Positions 15,683 to 24,411 of a stretch of 44,851 nt of DNA are shown piece after piece. The notes beneath the pieces are model-generated. The model was not told where the DNA came from. It saw only the letters and a list, made by a program, of their open reading frames with translations, and made no database searches. The translations under genes and the position numbers were made by a program. The stretch comes from a virus. The first letter of the stretch is position 1; every line of letters begins with the position of its first letter. The stretch is taken from positions 1 through 44,851 of IMG/VR virus record IMGVR_UViG_3300046721_000135; one strand, given 5' to 3'.

Positions 15683-16842
15683 TGGAACTAGCCTACATAC
15701 ACCCTGATGATGGCGGCTGCACTTACTACCGGGTCAACCTGCCACTCGACACGATGAACGCCAAGGAAGACGCCCGTGTTCACCGCATCGTTCCCCAGGA
15801 CAACCCTGAGCGCATCCAGAAGCTGCTAGAACCCTGCGATATGCTCGTGTTTCCAAGACCCTCCGACCCCACCATGGTCTCGAACATTGCCAAGCTTCAC
15901 GAGAAGGGTAAGAAAGCCATCGTAGACTTTGACGATAACCTCTGGGAAGTCAGTCCTCTCAGCCCTCACTACGCCGACTATGGCCTCCGCAATGTCCAGT
16001 ACAAGCTGCCAGATGAGCCCATGTTAGACCTCTGGACAGATGGCAAAGGGTTTGACATCGAGATGAACAAGCTGCGGCTCCAGGCCGTTCGAGACACGAT
16101 TGAAGCGGCTGACCTGGTCACAACAACCACCGAGTATCTAGCCACTATCTTCCGCCAGTGGAACTCGAAGGTGGCGGTTCTACCCAACTGCCTGGACCTT
16201 AGCCTCTGGCAGAAGCTTCCTCTTCAGAAGCGCACTGACAGCATCCGCTTGTATTGGTCAGGAGGTTCCAGTCACTATGAGGACATCACCCTGCTCTCGG
16301 ACGTCTTCCCCGTAATCTGCAAGAAATATCCAGAAGTGAAGCTCGTCATTGTCGGCCACCTGTTCAAAGGACCATTCAAGGGGGTTCCCGAAGACCGGAT
16401 CGAGTTTCACCAATGGAGCCACACGCTGGCCTATCCTTACAAGTCCGCTATCCTAGATGCCGACATCTCGCTGATCCCGCTCCAAGACACCGAGTTCAAC
16501 CGCTCGAAGTCCGCGATTAAGTGGATCGAGCAGTCCGCCCTGTCCGTCCCTAGCGTTGTCTCCCACGTCACTCCTTACAAAGAGATGGACAATGCTGACC
16601 ACAATAATGCACTATTCGTCGAGAACCATCCTGACGCCTGGATCGAGGCTATTTCCCTCCTCATCGAAGATCCATTACTTAGAATTCGGATTGGGTTGGA
16701 AGCCCGCCGCACTGTTGAACAGCATTACGACATTAACAAAGAGTACGTTCAATGGCTGCACGCATACCAAGGGCTTCTCAACCGGAGACGCCCGATTTCT
16801 AAAGTAAAGGAGCTTCATCATGTCCAAAAACAACACCACTGA
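15679..16842 (+). CDS. GT4/GT1-like (GT-B fold) glycosyltransferase
   Basis: The 387-aa product has the C-terminal nucleotide-sugar domain of GT-B enzymes: RLYWSGGSSHYEDI, then KLVIVGHLFKGPF, and the donor site FNRSKSAIKWIEQSALSVPSV, similar to the E-x7-E region of GT4. The N-terminal acceptor domain contains KAIVDFDDNLWEV, common in phage and bacterial surface-glycan transferases. No membrane segment. It overlaps both the radical SAM gene (ATGA) and the next structural gene (16820), so the cassette has no promoter of its own visible. Confidence 0.85.
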   Translation: MMELAYIHPDDGGCTYYRVNLPLDTMNAKEDARVHRIVPQDNPERIQKLLEPCDMLVFPRPSDPTMVSNIAKLHEKGKKAIVDFDDNLWEVSPLSPHYADYGLRNVQYKLPDEPMLDLWTDGKGFDIEMNKLRLQAVRDTIEAADLVTTTTEYLATIFRQWNSKVAVLPNCLDLSLWQKLPLQKRTDSIRLYWSGGSSHYEDITLLSDVFPVICKKYPEVKLVIVGHLFKGPFKGVPEDRIEFHQWSHTLAYPYKSAILDADISLIPLQDTEFNRSKSAIKWIEQSALSVPSVVSHVTPYKEMDNADHNNALFVENHPDAWIEAISLLIEDPLLRIRIGLEARRTVEQHYDINKEYVQWLHAYQGLLNRRRPISKVKELHHVQKQHH

Positions 16843-17287
16843 AACAGATTTCCTATCTGCTGCATTTAACGCCATCTGTCCTACCTGGATGGGAACCGGG
16901 ATCACCGGTGCTGCGTTTACCGGAGGGATCACCAATATCTACATTGCCCTCCATACAGCCTCAACTGCCTCAATGGGGGAATCTTCTTCTCAAACCACTT
17001 CTGAGACTGTGTATGCAGGTTATGCCCGAGTGGGAGTAGTCCGTACTAGCGCAGGTTGGACAGTCAGTTCCCCAGGCGGCATCGGCACCGTAGTCAACCT
17101 GTCAGCCATCAACTTCCCTCAATGCACTGGCACCTCAGCCCAGATTATAGCTGCTTCAGTCGGTACGTTGACTTCAGGGGCAGGCCAGATCCTGTATCTA
17201 GGAGATCTTTCTGGTGGAGGCTTATCCGTAACCAATGGCGTGACCCCATCCTTCGCAGCGGGAAACCTCTCGATCACCGAGGATTAA
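16820..17287 (+). CDS. Tail-fibre-type structural protein, 155 aa
   Basis: The segment NIYIALHTASTASMGESSSQ followed by YAGYARVGVVRTSAGWTVS matches a widespread small phage tail/virion family (ALHT ... Y-x-GYARVxV pattern). The rest is beta-rich. AAAGGAG lies 7 bases before the ATG. It overlaps the end of the GT-B gene by 23 bases, placing the glyco cassette inside a structural operon. Confidence 0.75.
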   Translation: MSKNNTTETDFLSAAFNAICPTWMGTGITGAAFTGGITNIYIALHTASTASMGESSSQTTSETVYAGYARVGVVRTSAGWTVSSPGGIGTVVNLSAINFPQCTGTSAQIIAASVGTLTSGAGQILYLGDLSGGGLSVTNGVTPSFAAGNLSITED

Positions 17288-17291
17288 GCCG

Positions 17292-17450
17292 ATGGCTGAA
17301 CCACAGGAACAACCCAAGGTGGTAGAAGCTGTGCGTGATTCTCCCACCTTCCATCCTCAAGGCACGGTTATGGAGATCCAGAATGCGGAAGGCCAGAAGA
17401 TACGGTACGTTCTTACTCCTCTTGGTTGGGTTATGGTGCGGGAGTCTTAA
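17292..17450 (+). CDS. Small protein overlapping the spike signal peptide, 52 aa
   Basis: The ORF reads MAEPQEQPKVVEAVRDSPT and ends with a beta-like stretch (KIRYVLTPLGWVMVRES). GAGG lies 9 bases before the ATG, 4 bases after the preceding stop. The last 68 bases overlap, in another frame, the signal peptide of the large spike. The protein reads as natural, and small proteins ending in a similar hairpin are seen in phage tail regions. Function unknown. Confidence 0.55.
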   Translation: MAEPQEQPKVVEAVRDSPTFHPQGTVMEIQNAEGQKIRYVLTPLGWVMVRES

Positions 17451-20400
17451 GGCTGCAACCTACTACGTTGCCAAGACTGGGAGCGGAACTGCCTGCACAA
17501 TAGGCAGTCCCTGCCTGACGGTAGCCGTTGGACTGGGCAAACTTGTAGCTGGCGACACCCTCGTCATTCACGCTGGCAGTTACAGTGAAACCATCGGGTT
17601 CTTCGGAACCAACATCCCAGCCGGTATCTCAGACCTACAGCGCACCGTCATTCAAGCCGCCACAGGTGAAACCGTCACCTTAAACGAAGTCGACATCTAC
17701 AGCCGCTCCTATATCACCATCCAGGGCATCACCTTTAATGGCAATGTCTGTCGAATCGGCCGTAACGCAACCACTGACGCGGCGGCCACCTTTGTCACCT
17801 TCGACACCGTCACGGTTCAGAACTGGGTCGGTGGCGGGAGTGGAGCTGGAGCCATCATGCCCGGATTCCGTCAGGAAGGCATCTCGTCCAACCTCCTGAT
17901 CAAGAATTGCAGTTCCCACAACAACGGGTCAACCAGCCTGGATCATGGCCTCTACATCTCCACCCAAGACGTGACCGTTGATGGCGGAACGTTCTACTCT
18001 AACGCTGGCCACGGCATCCAGGTTTATACTTCAGGCCAGGCCACAGCTACCAATAACACCGTGATCAAGAACACGATCACTCACGACAACGGCTCCTACG
18101 GAATCGGCCTCTATTCGGGCGACAATCTGAGAGCCTACAACAACATTGTCTACCACAACGGCATTATTGTTGGCAGCACAGGTGGCCTCAGAGTCAGCGC
18201 CAGTTCAGGTTCCCCTGCCACCAACCCTCTGATCTTCAACAACACCGTGTATAACAACACCGGCTATGGCATCCGCCTGGAAGTCGGCGCTTCCAACGTC
18301 AACATCCGGAACAACATTTCTTATAACAACTCAGGCGTAGAAATCAGCGATGCTACAGGAGGCAGTTTAGCCGCTTCCAACGTGGCCAACCGGAACAACC
18401 TGTGCGACACCTTGATAGCAACCCTCTGCGATGGCGGAAACCCACTGTTCGTCAATGCAGCGGCGAATAACTTCCAGCTTCAGACCACCTCGCCAGCAAT
18501 CAATGCAGGAACCAGTTTGTCCACCGTGACCACTGACTTTGCCGGAGTTTCGAGACCCCAAGGCTCTGCCTATGACGAGGGAGCCTATGAATACGTGCCC
18601 GCGATTCCCCCGGCCACTGGCTGGACCCAGTTAACCAATACTTCTATCAGGCCACTTTGCCCAGCCGGAATCAACGGCAATTGCGACAAGGTAACGCTGG
18701 CCTGGGCTTCAGGTGCCTTCGACACCTTACGCAACCGACTGCTGATCATGGGTGGAGGCCACACAGACTACGAGGGCAACGAGATCTACTCGTTAGATGT
18801 GACCCAACTGACGATGACTCGGATTACCAATCCAGGAACACCGGGAGCAAGCGACGCTCAATACAATGGAATTGATCCCTTCACCAATAAACCAAACTGT
18901 CCGACTTCGCTAGTCGGTGGAACTCAACCTAACAGCAACCATACTTACGACAGCATGGTCTACATGCCTAATGTTGACAGGATGTGGTACAAGCAACAAT
19001 CAAATGCAGTCTGTGGTATCGGCAGTGCAGAAGGATGGCAGTTCAACATGGCTACTAATGCCTGGGAGCACAAGTCTTCTCTGCTAATTCCAAGCAATAC
19101 CGGTCCAGGCTTGATGGGTTCTTACGACCCAACCAGTGGCAAGGTCTTCTACCACGGCAACTTCGATCTTCTGAGCTACAACCCTCTGACAGACACCTAT
19201 GTTAAGCTGACTAACAATGGAACCGGCTTTAGTAGAACAGATTGGATGACCTCCGTTATCGATCCTACCCGGCACCGCTTCTACCTAATGGGCGGTGGTC
19301 AAGGTGCCCTCTACTACGACCTCACTGCTCCCTACGCCCGGCACAACATCAACCAGACTGGAGGAACTGCAATCACTCAATCCGGTCAATCGGGTGGTCC
19401 TGGACTTGCCTACGACTCAGCTATTGACCGAATTGTGGGCTGGGCCGGAGGTGACACGGTTTACCTCTACGATGCCAACACAGACAGTTGGACGAGTCAG
19501 ACCTTTACAGGTGGACCCGGAGCTTCCAATATCAACGGAACCTATAAGCGTTGGGCCTACTCACCGGCAAGCGATGTCTTCGTAGTGGTCAACTCGGTAG
19601 ACAACAATGCCTACAGCTTAAGACTCAGTCCTCCGGTAGCAGATACGGTGGCCCCTTCGGTTCCCACCAACCTCGGAGCAAACACGGTTTCTAACGTTGA
19701 GATTGACTTGGCATGGACTGCTTCTACCGACAATGTGGGCGTGGCAGGCTACCAGATCTACCGCAATGGCTCTCAAGTTGCCCTGTCACCAACCAACAGC
19801 TATCAGGATACTGGCCTGACTGCTTCGACTACCTACACCTACACCGTGGCTGCCTACGATTCCTCTAGCAACGTGTCTGCCCAATCCACCAGTGCCTCAG
19901 CCACAACCGGAGCCGTGGTCAACCCATCCAGTTCCAACTTCCAGATCAGTTCCACGGCTTCAGGAACCTTGCCCTTCACAGTCGGCCTGATCTTCAAGAA
20001 AGGTGATATCCCGAACTTCCCGATCCTCGACATCGCAGAGTATCAAGTCGTGGTCAAGCGCCGCTGGAATGACGGTTCTGTCAAACACGCCATTGCTTCA
20101 GGCCAAACTGCTTTAACCGCCAACGTGCTGAAGACGATTACGGTATCCAACTCAACCGCTGCTCCCACAGGAACCGCTCTGACTTCAGCCGACATCACGG
20201 CAGCGAACCCGGTAGCCACCGTGCAGCTAGGCTCTATCGGAACAGCCAATCTATCCAGCCTGTTTGCGACCCCGTTTAGAACCTGGCTGGCCGGTCCAGA
20301 GATGGTGGAATGCCATTACCGTACTACCATCGGCGGATCACCAGGTCTCAACGTCTGGTTCTACGTGCGATTCTACAAAGCAGGCCGAATCTGGATCAGG

Positions 20401-21879
20401 GCCATCGTGGAGAACGGCTATCTCAATGTTTCGACCGACAACGGAACCACGATTCCCAACATTACCCAGACCTATTTACCTCTTGTCAATATCGGAGCGA
20501 ACGGAGTCTACAACAACAACGGCTTGCCTCTAACCCACTACGGCTTCACCCGCTGGTCAGCAGAAGGCTGGGTCAGCGGTGGCTTCCCGGACGTAATCCC
20601 AAAGCACAACAGCCAGTACCTGATGGATACGAAGCTCGTGCCTAACTACTGGAAGCGCAGTCCGAGTGCGACCGTTCTCAACAGCCTGCTCCAGACCTAT
20701 ACCCAGATGTCTAACGGCAGCATGAACGCTAACATGGGAGACACCGGCTTCCAGTCCATGATTGGTCTACTACCCACCTGGGATGCACTCTACGTGACCT
20801 CAACCGACAGCCGAGCCTATTACGCGGTACTGGCCAACAGTTCCTCGTTAAACAGCTACCCTATCGTGTGGCGAGATAGTAGTACCCAGCTTCCAGCCAC
20901 TCCAGCCAACTGGCCTAGCTATGGAATTGATGGCGGAACGTTCGGCAAGTGCGCTGGCTCCAACTGCTGGGAGATGAACCACGCTCCCTCTGAAGGCTAC
21001 CTGGCCTACTTGTTGACCGGCGACTACTGGCATTACGAAACCATGGAGTTTAATGCAGCCTTGAATTACCTGGCCTTAAACACCAGCCATGGAGTCGGAC
21101 TCAATAAGCTGCTGACCTCGCAGACCCGTGGCACAGGCTGGAACCTGCGTACCCTGGTCCAGTTTGACGCGGTCTGTCCATCGGGTGATGCGGTCTGTTT
21201 CGACTATCAAACTCTGCTAGCCAACAACATGACTCAATGGCTTGCCGTCAGTGCCACACTTCCATCGCCATCGTTAGGCGACATCTACGAATATGACGAT
21301 CCTTATGGAGGTGGCAAGGTAGCTCCGTGGCAGCAGCACTTCTGGATTCAGTCGGTCGGTATGGGGTCCGATCTTGAACCGTTGGTTAACATGTCCACTT
21401 ACAACCAGGTTCGTGACTTCCAATACAAGTGGCCCATCGGTATCCTGGGTGACTCTTCCAACTTCTACTTTACATACGCTTCCTTGTTCAACCTGAAGGT
21501 CACTCCGGCCAGTTCAGGTCTGGTGCTTACAGGCTTCTACCCAACCTGGGCGCAAGCCTGGGCAGGGAACATCACGGCTGGCTTAATTGTGAGTCCAACC
21601 TTTAACAACACCTTGCAGGGCACCTCTGGCAGCGATCCTCTCAATGCCTCCACAGGCTACTGGGGAAACCTGATTCCTGCGATCGCCTATGCCGTTGACC
21701 ATGGAGCCACAGGAGCTTCGGCAGCGTGGTTGCGCTTAACTGGAGCTACCAACTGGTCAGCAGTCGGAGGCAGCGGCTTTGACGATATTCCGACCTGGGG
21801 GATTGTGCCAAGAACCGTGATTCAGGCACCTCCTCCAACACCACCGGCTCCACCGACTGGCTTGATTAAGATAAACTAA
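17383..21879 (+). CDS. Giant modular tail spike / polysaccharide-degrading protein with signal peptide
   Basis: The 1498-aa protein probably recognises and cleaves host surface polysaccharide. From ATG 17383 (GGAG 7 bases upstream) it starts MRKARRYGTFLLLLVGLW and has a Sec-type signal peptide ending near SLKA-ATYYV. Next comes a right-handed beta-helix (about 25-405: LRAYNNIVYHNG, NIRNNISYNNS), then a kelch/galactose-oxidase-like region (about 410-750: RNRLLIMGGGHTDYEGNEIY). An FN3 domain follows (about 755-845: PTNLGANTVSNVEIDLAWTA). A large C-terminal part has a beta domain and an alpha/alpha-barrel-like piece (NHAPSEGYLAYLLTGDYWHY, then QTRGTGWNLRTLVQFD) resembling rhamnogalacturonan- or heparinase-type lyases. 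A GTG at 17335 is an alternative start. No start codon lies between the signal peptide and mature sequence, so the signal seems genuinely part of the protein. Confidence 0.8.
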   Translation: MRKARRYGTFLLLLVGLWCGSLKAATYYVAKTGSGTACTIGSPCLTVAVGLGKLVAGDTLVIHAGSYSETIGFFGTNIPAGISDLQRTVIQAATGETVTLNEVDIYSRSYITIQGITFNGNVCRIGRNATTDAAATFVTFDTVTVQNWVGGGSGAGAIMPGFRQEGISSNLLIKNCSSHNNGSTSLDHGLYISTQDVTVDGGTFYSNAGHGIQVYTSGQATATNNTVIKNTITHDNGSYGIGLYSGDNLRAYNNIVYHNGIIVGSTGGLRVSASSGSPATNPLIFNNTVYNNTGYGIRLEVGASNVNIRNNISYNNSGVEISDATGGSLAASNVANRNNLCDTLIATLCDGGNPLFVNAAANNFQLQTTSPAINAGTSLSTVTTDFAGVSRPQGSAYDEGAYEYVPAIPPATGWTQLTNTSIRPLCPAGINGNCDKVTLAWASGAFDTLRNRLLIMGGGHTDYEGNEIYSLDVTQLTMTRITNPGTPGASDAQYNGIDPFTNKPNCPTSLVGGTQPNSNHTYDSMVYMPNVDRMWYKQQSNAVCGIGSAEGWQFNMATNAWEHKSSLLIPSNTGPGLMGSYDPTSGKVFYHGNFDLLSYNPLTDTYVKLTNNGTGFSRTDWMTSVIDPTRHRFYLMGGGQGALYYDLTAPYARHNINQTGGTAITQSGQSGGPGLAYDSAIDRIVGWAGGDTVYLYDANTDSWTSQTFTGGPGASNINGTYKRWAYSPASDVFVVVNSVDNNAYSLRLSPPVADTVAPSVPTNLGANTVSNVEIDLAWTASTDNVGVAGYQIYRNGSQVALSPTNSYQDTGLTASTTYTYTVAAYDSSSNVSAQSTSASATTGAVVNPSSSNFQISSTASGTLPFTVGLIFKKGDIPNFPILDIAEYQVVVKRRWNDGSVKHAIASGQTALTANVLKTITVSNSTAAPTGTALTSADITAANPVATVQLGSIGTANLSSLFATPFRTWLAGPEMVECHYRTTIGGSPGLNVWFYVRFYKAGRIWIRAIVENGYLNVSTDNGTTIPNITQTYLPLVNIGANGVYNNNGLPLTHYGFTRWSAEGWVSGGFPDVIPKHNSQYLMDTKLVPNYWKRSPSATVLNSLLQTYTQMSNGSMNANMGDTGFQSMIGLLPTWDALYVTSTDSRAYYAVLANSSSLNSYPIVWRDSSTQLPATPANWPSYGIDGGTFGKCAGSNCWEMNHAPSEGYLAYLLTGDYWHYETMEFNAALNYLALNTSHGVGLNKLLTSQTRGTGWNLRTLVQFDAVCPSGDAVCFDYQTLLANNMTQWLAVSATLPSPSLGDIYEYDDPYGGGKVAPWQQHFWIQSVGMGSDLEPLVNMSTYNQVRDFQYKWPIGILGDSSNFYFTYASLFNLKVTPASSGLVLTGFYPTWAQAWAGNITAGLIVSPTFNNTLQGTSGSDPLNASTGYWGNLIPAIAYAVDHGATGASAAWLRLTGATNWSAVGGSGFDDIPTWGIVPRTVIQAPPPTPPAPPTGLIKIN

Positions 21880-23435
21880 TGGGTATAGCGAGACTTTTAG
21901 CCAACACAGACAACTTTGATCGGGCAAACTCCAATAGCCTGGGAGCCAACTGGGGAGACATTACCACCTCGGGAGGAAACGGCGCTCTCCACATTGTTTC
22001 TAACGCCGTCGGTCATGGGGCGGGTGGAAACAATGGCGGGTCATCAGCCCGATGGATCGGCACAGGCACATTTACCAACGATCACTGGTCTTCTATCCAG
22101 CCAGCCTGGGTTAATTCAGGAACCTGGTTTGGAGCCATTGCTAGGGCTTCTGCGGATCAAGATGCCAACCGGGATTACTACCTGTTTCAAGTTCAAGACA
22201 CTGGACCAGGAAGCGCCTATCGACTGGTTAGCGTCGTCAATGGAACCACCACGGTTCTCAAGAGTGGCACGGTCAATGCAGTAGGCTCAGTCGATATTGA
22301 AGTAATCGGAACCACGATCAACGGCTGCTTAAGCGGAGTCGTGATTGATACGGCAACGGACTCTACGCCTACGCTGACTACTGGCTCCCCTGGCATCTGG
22401 CAATCCGATGTCACCCCCTTGATGGACAACTGGCAAGGCGGAAGCCTGGTTACGGTCACCGATATTCCCATGACTCCGGGTCCAGCAGGAGTGGGGACGA
22501 TAAGCGGAACCCTGTTAGGGGTAACCTCCCTTTCCGTTACCATGGCCGGAACTGGAGCCTTAACTCAAGTTTCCAATATCAAGATTATTTCATGTCAGAT
22601 GGCTGGAGTTGGAACTCTTACTCCTGGTCTAGCCTTCTACACCAACTCCACCTGCCATATGTACGGTGGCTGGTCGATGGGAACCGTGAAGCTGGCATGG
22701 AATCCTAATACCGAGTCAGACCTGGCAGGCTACAAGATCTATATCGGCACCTCATCAGGGATCTACAACTATGCCACCTCGCCCTATGTGTCTCCAGTCA
22801 ACGTGGGCATGGTGCAGACCTTTACCTTCCTCTTGCTTCCTGGAGGAGTGACCTACTACTTCGCCATCACAGCGTTTAACTCCACCGGTCAGGAGTCGGC
22901 CTTCTCGTCAGAACTAGCAGTTCCCATCGAGACCTATCATGCCTACTCAATGACCTTGACTGGATCTAATGTGATCTCGGGCTCATCAGCAGGTACGGCG
23001 CAACTGGTAGGTCGTTTGGACAATGTGGGTGGATTAATCTTAGACCTGACTGTGGGGACTGGAGGCATGGGCAATCTGACAGCCTTTGGCTTGGCCAACA
23101 AAGCTGGAGCCATGTCTGCCTTCCCTAACTTGGAAGCCATGGCCTCAAGCTCAATGACCTTGACGGGTACAGGAGCATTGATCCGAAACTCTCAAGGTCA
23201 ATCTGCTGGAGCCTTAACTGGAACATTGGTAGGAACTCAAGGTCTGACAATCCCAGGTTCAGCGGCAGGTGTTGGAGACATGCAGGGAACCCTGACGGCG
23301 ACTGGGTACATGTCCATCGTGATTACCGGGCGAGGTGTGATGTCCATCCACTCCTTTACCCAGGTAGGAATGCCTCAGAAGCAATATCGCACCAAGTTAC
23401 AAGCCGGAGAAGTCCACAGTTCACCGAAGAGGTAG
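21879..23435 (+). CDS. LamG-like / FN3 tail appendage protein, 518 aa
   Basis: Residues 1-190 (DNFDRANSNSLGANWGD, then ARASADQDANRDYYLFQVQD) match a concanavalin/laminin-G-like jelly roll found in carbohydrate-binding phage and bacterial proteins. An FN3 domain lies at about 267-352 (VKLAWNPNTESDLAGYKIYI). The rest consists of Gly/Thr-rich strands (VTMAGTGALTQVSN, MTLTGTGALIRNS). The start overlaps the spike stop as TAATG. Probably binds sugar on the host surface. No catalytic residues visible. Confidence 0.7.
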   Translation: MGIARLLANTDNFDRANSNSLGANWGDITTSGGNGALHIVSNAVGHGAGGNNGGSSARWIGTGTFTNDHWSSIQPAWVNSGTWFGAIARASADQDANRDYYLFQVQDTGPGSAYRLVSVVNGTTTVLKSGTVNAVGSVDIEVIGTTINGCLSGVVIDTATDSTPTLTTGSPGIWQSDVTPLMDNWQGGSLVTVTDIPMTPGPAGVGTISGTLLGVTSLSVTMAGTGALTQVSNIKIISCQMAGVGTLTPGLAFYTNSTCHMYGGWSMGTVKLAWNPNTESDLAGYKIYIGTSSGIYNYATSPYVSPVNVGMVQTFTFLLLPGGVTYYFAITAFNSTGQESAFSSELAVPIETYHAYSMTLTGSNVISGSSAGTAQLVGRLDNVGGLILDLTVGTGGMGNLTAFGLANKAGAMSAFPNLEAMASSSMTLTGTGALIRNSQGQSAGALTGTLVGTQGLTIPGSAAGVGDMQGTLTATGYMSIVITGRGVMSIHSFTQVGMPQKQYRTKLQAGEVHSSPKR

Positions 23436-23438
23436 CCC

Positions 23439-24410
23439 ATGATCACCGTCATCAGCGTCTTTGATTTAGAGCCAGGAGAAGTCAGAACCTTTCAGCATGA
23501 CTGGTCAGACAATGTGGTGTCTCCGTCCACTGTCAATGGTGTTACCGTAACTGCTGTAGACTTGCTGACTGGCCTGGACGGAACATCCGATGTGATTGCA
23601 GCGACTGACCTTGCGGGGAGTATCACTACCGTCACCCTTCAGAAACTAGTTGGTAAGGGTTCCACCAGCTATGACCTCAAGCTTCAGATGGTCAGGACCG
23701 ATGGGGAAACCTACATTGACCATTATCTAGTGACCGCCGACATTGACAAGACCATCTATGCCTTGGTGGATAGAGCTTTGAGACTCCTGGGTGTCAGGAA
23801 CATTGGCACCCGCCTGAGTCCAGAGGAACAGGAGCAAGGCCTGGAAGGACTGAACACGATGCTGCTGTCGTGGTCAAGCGAACGAATGCTGGTTCAATCT
23901 ACAGTGGTTGATGTGTTCCCTACCGTGGCAGGTACCTCAGTCTACACGATTGGCCCAGGTGGAGACATTGACACGGTTCGTCCAGAGCAGATCCTGTCAG
24001 GTTACATCGTGTCTAACTCAGTGAGCTTCCCGCTGGCACCTCTGGGACCAGAGGGCTTTGACGCCATCCAGTACAAGGACACTACGATGGTTCCGAACAG
24101 CTTCTTCTACGACAATGCTGTGCCAATGGCGACGGTAACGTTAAGCCCCATTCCTGACGCTATCTACACCGTCAGCTTGCGTTCAATCAAAGAGATGACG
24201 AACTACTCGACGGTAGCGATTAACCATGGGCTTGAAGGTGACTACGAGAATGCCGTGAGTTATAACCTGGCCATCCACTTGGCCCCCAAGTACGGAATGA
24301 ATGCGGCTCCTGAAGTGGTAGCCATAGCAGCACAGTCTGCCAGCCGCCTGATTAACGAACGGTTCGGCAAGCTCGATGCCACTCTCGATGCTGGGTTACT
24401 GGTAAGCTGA
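23439..24410 (+). CDS. P22 gp4-like tail adaptor with N-terminal beta-domain fusion
   Basis: Residues from about 105 (IYALVDRALRLLGVRNIGTR, then LNTMLLSWSSERMLV and ENAVSYNLAIHLAPKYGM) match the P22 gp4 / tail accessory factor family. That protein rings the portal and helps keep DNA inside. P22 gp4 is about 166 aa; this one is 323 aa because a beta-sandwich of about 100 residues (FDLEPGEVRTFQHDWSDNVV) precedes it, similar to small phage neck or baseplate domains. It is translated in tandem with the gp10-like gene. Confidence 0.85.
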   Translation: MITVISVFDLEPGEVRTFQHDWSDNVVSPSTVNGVTVTAVDLLTGLDGTSDVIAATDLAGSITTVTLQKLVGKGSTSYDLKLQMVRTDGETYIDHYLVTADIDKTIYALVDRALRLLGVRNIGTRLSPEEQEQGLEGLNTMLLSWSSERMLVQSTVVDVFPTVAGTSVYTIGPGGDIDTVRPEQILSGYIVSNSVSFPLAPLGPEGFDAIQYKDTTMVPNSFFYDNAVPMATVTLSPIPDAIYTVSLRSIKEMTNYSTVAINHGLEGDYENAVSYNLAIHLAPKYGMNAAPEVVAIAAQSASRLINERFGKLDATLDAGLLVS

Positions 24411-24411
24411 C

